Source: Nymphaea colorata
Taxonomy: Eukaryota; Streptophyta; Magnoliopsida; Nymphaeales; Nymphaeaceae
DNA: 64,000 nt
Assembly (NCBI RefSeq): GCF_008831285.2
Contig: NC_045145.1
Coordinates: 2,954,723-3,018,722 of the forward strand
Reading direction: 5' to 3'
Made by a program: the position numbers and the translations under genes. Each line of letters starts with the position of its first letter. Position 1 is the stretch's first letter. The notes under the pieces are model-generated. The model saw only the letters and a list, made by a program, of their open reading frames with translations. It was not told the origin of the DNA and ran no database searches. Of this stretch, positions 60,124 through 64,000 are shown piece after piece.

Positions 60124-63100
60124 ATGATCGTGACAGCTCTATTAACGTCTGTTGGCATCAATTTTGGCCTCTGTATCCTGTTCTATACATTGTATTCTAT
60201 ATTGAGGAAGCAGCCAGGGAACGCCCATGTCTATAATGCTCGGTTAGTGGCAGAGAAGAAAGTGAAGGAGGGAAGTCATTTCCAGTTGGATAGGCTGTTG
60301 CCTTCAGCTGGTTGGATAAAAAAGGCATGGCAGCCATCTGAGGAGGAGTTATTGTCCATTGCAGGATTTGATTCTGTGGTCTTCATCCGCGTCTTCATCT
60401 TTAGGTATAAATGGATTCTATCTTACAAGTTTCTTATTTGGAAATTGTCTCGAGCCACCTACGTGGAAAAGATGGGAATTAAATGCTAATGTAGCATGCT
60501 CCACCTGAGTAAAGAGAGACAGCTCCGTCCAACCAAGATCCTTAGCAATCAGCTGGGGAAATTTTATCCAATTTGGTTGATTGAGAAGATATAAGATACG
60601 CATTGATGGATCTTGTGTTCACAGTGCTTTTTTAGTGCTTCCATACTCTCATTTTTCGGTTCTTTGGATGGATATACATAATTCCCCTTGGTTCACAGTT
60701 AATAACGCGTATGGTTCATGCTCCAACCGCAGAAAGAGAGGATGCTCCGTCCAATCTTAAAGCTTGGAAGACTTTATTGGATTTGGTTGCTTGAGAAGAT
60801 ATAATATACTTCTTGACAGATCTTGTGCTCACAGTGCTCTTTTAGTGCTTCAGTTCTCTGTTTTTTTGGCTCTTTGAATGAATGTACATGGTTTCCTTCG
60901 GATCACTGTTAATAAAACATATGCCGCATGTACACATAGTTATTGCATTTGGCACAATTATGCTTACGTTTCTTTTATCTGTATGTAAATCTGGAAATTG
61001 CACATGTGCCACATCACTTGACAATAACCAAAATGCATCACACGTTTTTGGTTGACTTAACCTCCTCAAAATCCACACACTATGCCATCATATGCATCAT
61101 GTCCATACGATGCCTTAAGTATATTATTCCCAAAGACGTGAAACTTTGGGGCCTGTATAGAGGATTACGTGACCATAAGCTAGCCAAAAAGTGTTTAGCC
61201 CTGTAAATGTCTTTATTGTATACAGTCTCCAAGTTTCCAATTGTGGATCACATATGAAAAAGGATCATTTCAGTTCATTCTCCTGGAAGTGTTTATTTCA
61301 GATAAATATTTTTTTAGCTTTGTTTATGCATTCACTAGCATCCCCTGATGCTGTTGTTATATAATAAAAATACGGTACTTGATGTGTTTTTAGTTATTTC
61401 CTTCCTGTCATATAATTAGGTTATTATATTTGTCTTTCCTTGTTATCTTTTTACTTGTTTGTCTTAATTTTTTGTGTATATGTTTATGACAGCTTGAAAA
61501 TATTTTCACTTGCTGGAGCCATAGGGATATTTGCTCTTCTTCCGATAAATTATTTGGGGGGACAACTAAGCGATATAGATTTTGCAGATATTCCCAATCA
61601 GTCCTTGGACCTGTTTAGCATTTCGAATGTGCAGAATGGCTCCAAATGGTAATCCATTTCCCAATTCTTTTCCTCTTCAACACTTATTGTGTATCATTTG
61701 CTTTATATAGGCAGACCCATTTAATGTGACTGTCTGATCCTTGGAGGGCTTCCTCTCATTGACCTGCAAAGGGATCTGTGGACCTGGCTAGGTGAGTTGG
61801 TCTGAAGCTTTCAAGGAGGTCTAGACTTATTACCTTTGTTGTGGGTCCCTGCTAGGCAAGGGGGAGGTATATGGTGACTTTACGCAACTGGAACAGGGAA
61901 TGTCAAACATGTACCTCCTATTATCTGGAGATTGGCTTGTTTATCATCTGTCAATCTTGAGTAGAACATTTACAAGTTGAGCCTGAATCTAGTTCTACTT
62001 GTACTCAATTGTATGTCTCCACTCACAGGCCAGCTTCTCTGTATTCTGTATCATGAACAGTTATGCCAATTTTTCCCCTTGTGAATTGTAAAGGCTCGTG
62101 TACCTGAAGAGTGTTATTGTCAAAAAATTTGAGTGCACAAAAAATTATTTTTTCATCCTTGAAGAATCTTTTCACAAATTGCAGTTTTTTAGTTTTTTCA
62201 TTCCTTGTCATCATGCAGTTTAGGGGAGGGTTTTTCCAGCCATTCCTGCTTTCAGAACAACATCACAAATTCCACATAACTGCCTGCTTATTTATTTCCC
62301 CTTCTCTTTTCATAATTTATTAAATGAGTACTTGTGGGATATTATTGTTGCATTCTGCATAATGACAAATAAACTTTGCTGGGAGTTTATATTCTTTGTA
62401 TTTATTTTAAGCAACATTGGCCTTTGTGCTGCCAGATTTTATGAAATAAGATGCATTCTATTTGTTGGTTCGTTGTTAGATACTTGGAGATTTAGTCTTT
62501 TAGGCTTATTAATTTTCTTTTGTCTATTTAGTATTTAGACAATATGGCTTTCTTAATTTTTCTGTTTCATCAAACCAAGAACTTCTGTGCAGGTTATGGG
62601 TACACTTTGCTGCTGTTTATATCATCTCAGGAGCTACTTGCTATCTTCTTTATATGGTAAGCTAGCAATCCCTGCTACTTATTCTTTCAGTTGTTCACTT
62701 TTTTGCTAGGAAAAGAAGTGGCATTTTGATCGATTCAGCTTTGGCAATCTTTTTTCTGAAACTAGTGGTCTTAATGTCTTCTATTTTCCCATGCGTACAA
62801 ATCACTGTTGGATTTTATCTACTGATAGAGTAGCAGTGCTATTAGCATGCAGCTAAATCTGTTGTTTCAATATGTGCACTAGGTTTATCTGATTATATCT
62901 TATTAATACTTTTGTTCCTCTAGCAACTGCATATTGTATGCATGAGCTAAATCACTCTTAATGGACGGAATTTTTTTATGCAGGAACACCATTATATTAC
63001 TTCTAAGAGGCTTGCATATTTCTATTCGTCTAAACCTGAACCTCATGAATTCACTATTATTGTTCGTGGAATCCCTGTGGCTGAAGGCAGTACTTTGGAT

Positions 63101-63193
63101 GACAGTGTTGAAAAATTTTACAGAGAGTACCATCCTTCAACTTACCTTTCACATGAAGTGGTTCACCGTACAAGCAGACTTCAATCTCTTATT
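60124..63193 (+). CDS. HYP1: CSC1-like/OSCA2-type channel, HYP1-like, 5' part (237 aa in window; continues beyond)
   Basis: Hyperosmolality-gated, mechanosensitive calcium-permeable channel family (OSCA/TMEM63, DUF221) in the plasma or inner membranes. Exons in view: 60124-60404, 61493-61648, 62593-62656, 62984-63193, all GT-AG with phases that fit. The start MIVTALLTSVGINFGLC is the family start; the first membrane helix follows, then YSILRKQP and LDRLLPSAGWIKKAW. The second exon supplies helix FSLAGAIGIFALLPINYLGG and SISNVQNGS. The third gives LWVHFAAVYIISGATCYLLY. The fourth begins the cytosolic loop, with HHYITSKRLAYFYSSKPEP, FTIIVRGIP and FYREYHPSTYLSHEVVHRT. Closest in memory to Arabidopsis HYP1 (At3g01100). 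The pore-forming helices and the rest of the loop lie past the window edge. No following exon was found by 64000. Confidence 0.92.
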
Positions 63194-64000
63194 GTAAGAG
63201 CTGCAAGATATCCTTTTTTTCATTTTTCACCTTTTTGTTATAATGCATGAACATTTCTTTCTGGAATAAATGAGCAAAAACTGATTAAATTAAAGCTCCA
63301 GAGTGCTCGTAAGAGTCAGAATTTTTGGTGACCTGGATTTCTAGAACCAGGTTTTGACTCATGACAAAAAAAGGTTGTTGGGGGGTGGGGGGTTGGATAA
63401 GGAAGCAGCCCACAAAAAGTATGAAGGAGAGAAAGGAAGTTGTTGAAAGGAATAGAAGCAATCATTTAAGATCTTCTCACTGGCCAGTCATCTGTTTTAT
63501 GTTTTTGTTTTGTTTGCTTACTAGAAGCATATCATTATCATGCTCTGTAAATTGTCAATGGGAAACTTTGTGTGCATGACTAGAAAACTAAATATATCAA
63601 CATACCTTAACTTCGGGACTGGATTAGACTTCCTAATATGCTCATTGTTTATTGTTCTTTATGACAAATGAGATTGCATAAGATGCCAAATGTTGCATTC
63701 ATCAGTCTGTTGGGTATATATATTTCAGCAGTTAGTTTTTTGTATTTACTAACTTCGTTATTTTGGTCTTCTTTCCATAAAGTGCCACACCCCTTCATCC
63801 TATGCTAGATGAATGTGAATATGGAAATGTGGGGGATGTAGCCTTGGGCTACATGATGGAAACTTTGGAAAAAATAAACTCAGAGACAAATAATCAAATG
63901 TACGTATCTAACATTTTCTATTTTTTATTTTATAATCCATATCTAAGCTTGAAACCAGTTCATGTCCATGAAAACTGTCAGACCACTTCTCTCTTTCTCT
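63194..64000 (+). other. Intron of the HYP1-like gene
   Basis: It begins with donor GTAAGA after the fourth exon. The family sequence that should come next (a charged EKLYKKL-like segment) was not found, so the intron appears to run to the window end. No other feature seen. Confidence 0.6.

Overview
The window is nuclear DNA from a flowering plant. Genes are split by GT-AG introns from under 100 bp to over 2 kb. Intergenic DNA is AT-rich with many (TA)n, (CT)n and (CA)n tracts and small non-autonomous transposons. The protein set is plant-specific (SUA, xyloglucan xylosyltransferase, plant LON/RING protein, Ole e 1-like protein, HYP1-type OSCA channel). I could not fix the species from sequence alone. 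There are no operons, CRISPR arrays or prokaryotic features.

Layout. (1) 137-586 (+): last two exons of VPS52, a GARP/EARP tethering subunit. (2) About 3.53-20.77 kb (+): a 17-kb gene for SUPPRESSOR OF ABI3-5 (SUA, RBM5/RBM10-like splicing regulator). It has an inferred ATG-free leader exon, a leader intron of about 4.6 kb and 15 coding exons (1068 aa) with RRM, RanBP2 zinc finger, RRM, OCRE and G-patch modules. Its introns carry a hAT MITE, a SINE-like unit and a PIF/Harbinger-like element holding an antisense mTERF gene fragment. (3) 25717-27099 (+): intronless XXT1/XXT2-type xyloglucan 6-xylosyltransferase, 460 aa. (4) 31505-35943 (-): membrane-anchored coiled-coil protein of unknown function, assembled here as five exons including a 27-nt microexon. 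(5) 39310-50079 (+): 18-exon TPR-RING-LON protein, 489 aa. (6) 52548-53190 (-): two-exon secreted Ole e 1-like protein, 160 aa. (7) 60124-63193 and beyond (+): 5' part of a HYP1/OSCA2-type channel gene that continues past the window.

The genes act in unrelated housekeeping processes: vesicle tethering, alternative splicing, cell-wall synthesis, ubiquitin-type signalling, a secreted wall protein and osmosensing. I see no functional cluster.

The most unusual structure is the 1,056-bp transposon at 14886-15941 in a SUA intron. It has matching terminal inverted repeats and a TTA target duplication. It carries a piece of an mTERF gene antisense to SUA, plus two internal inverted repeats that could fold as hairpins. 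This looks like gene-fragment capture (Pack-type) and a possible small-RNA source. Exon borders were inferred by reading frame, splice consensus and remembered family conservation; no alignment or transcript data were available.
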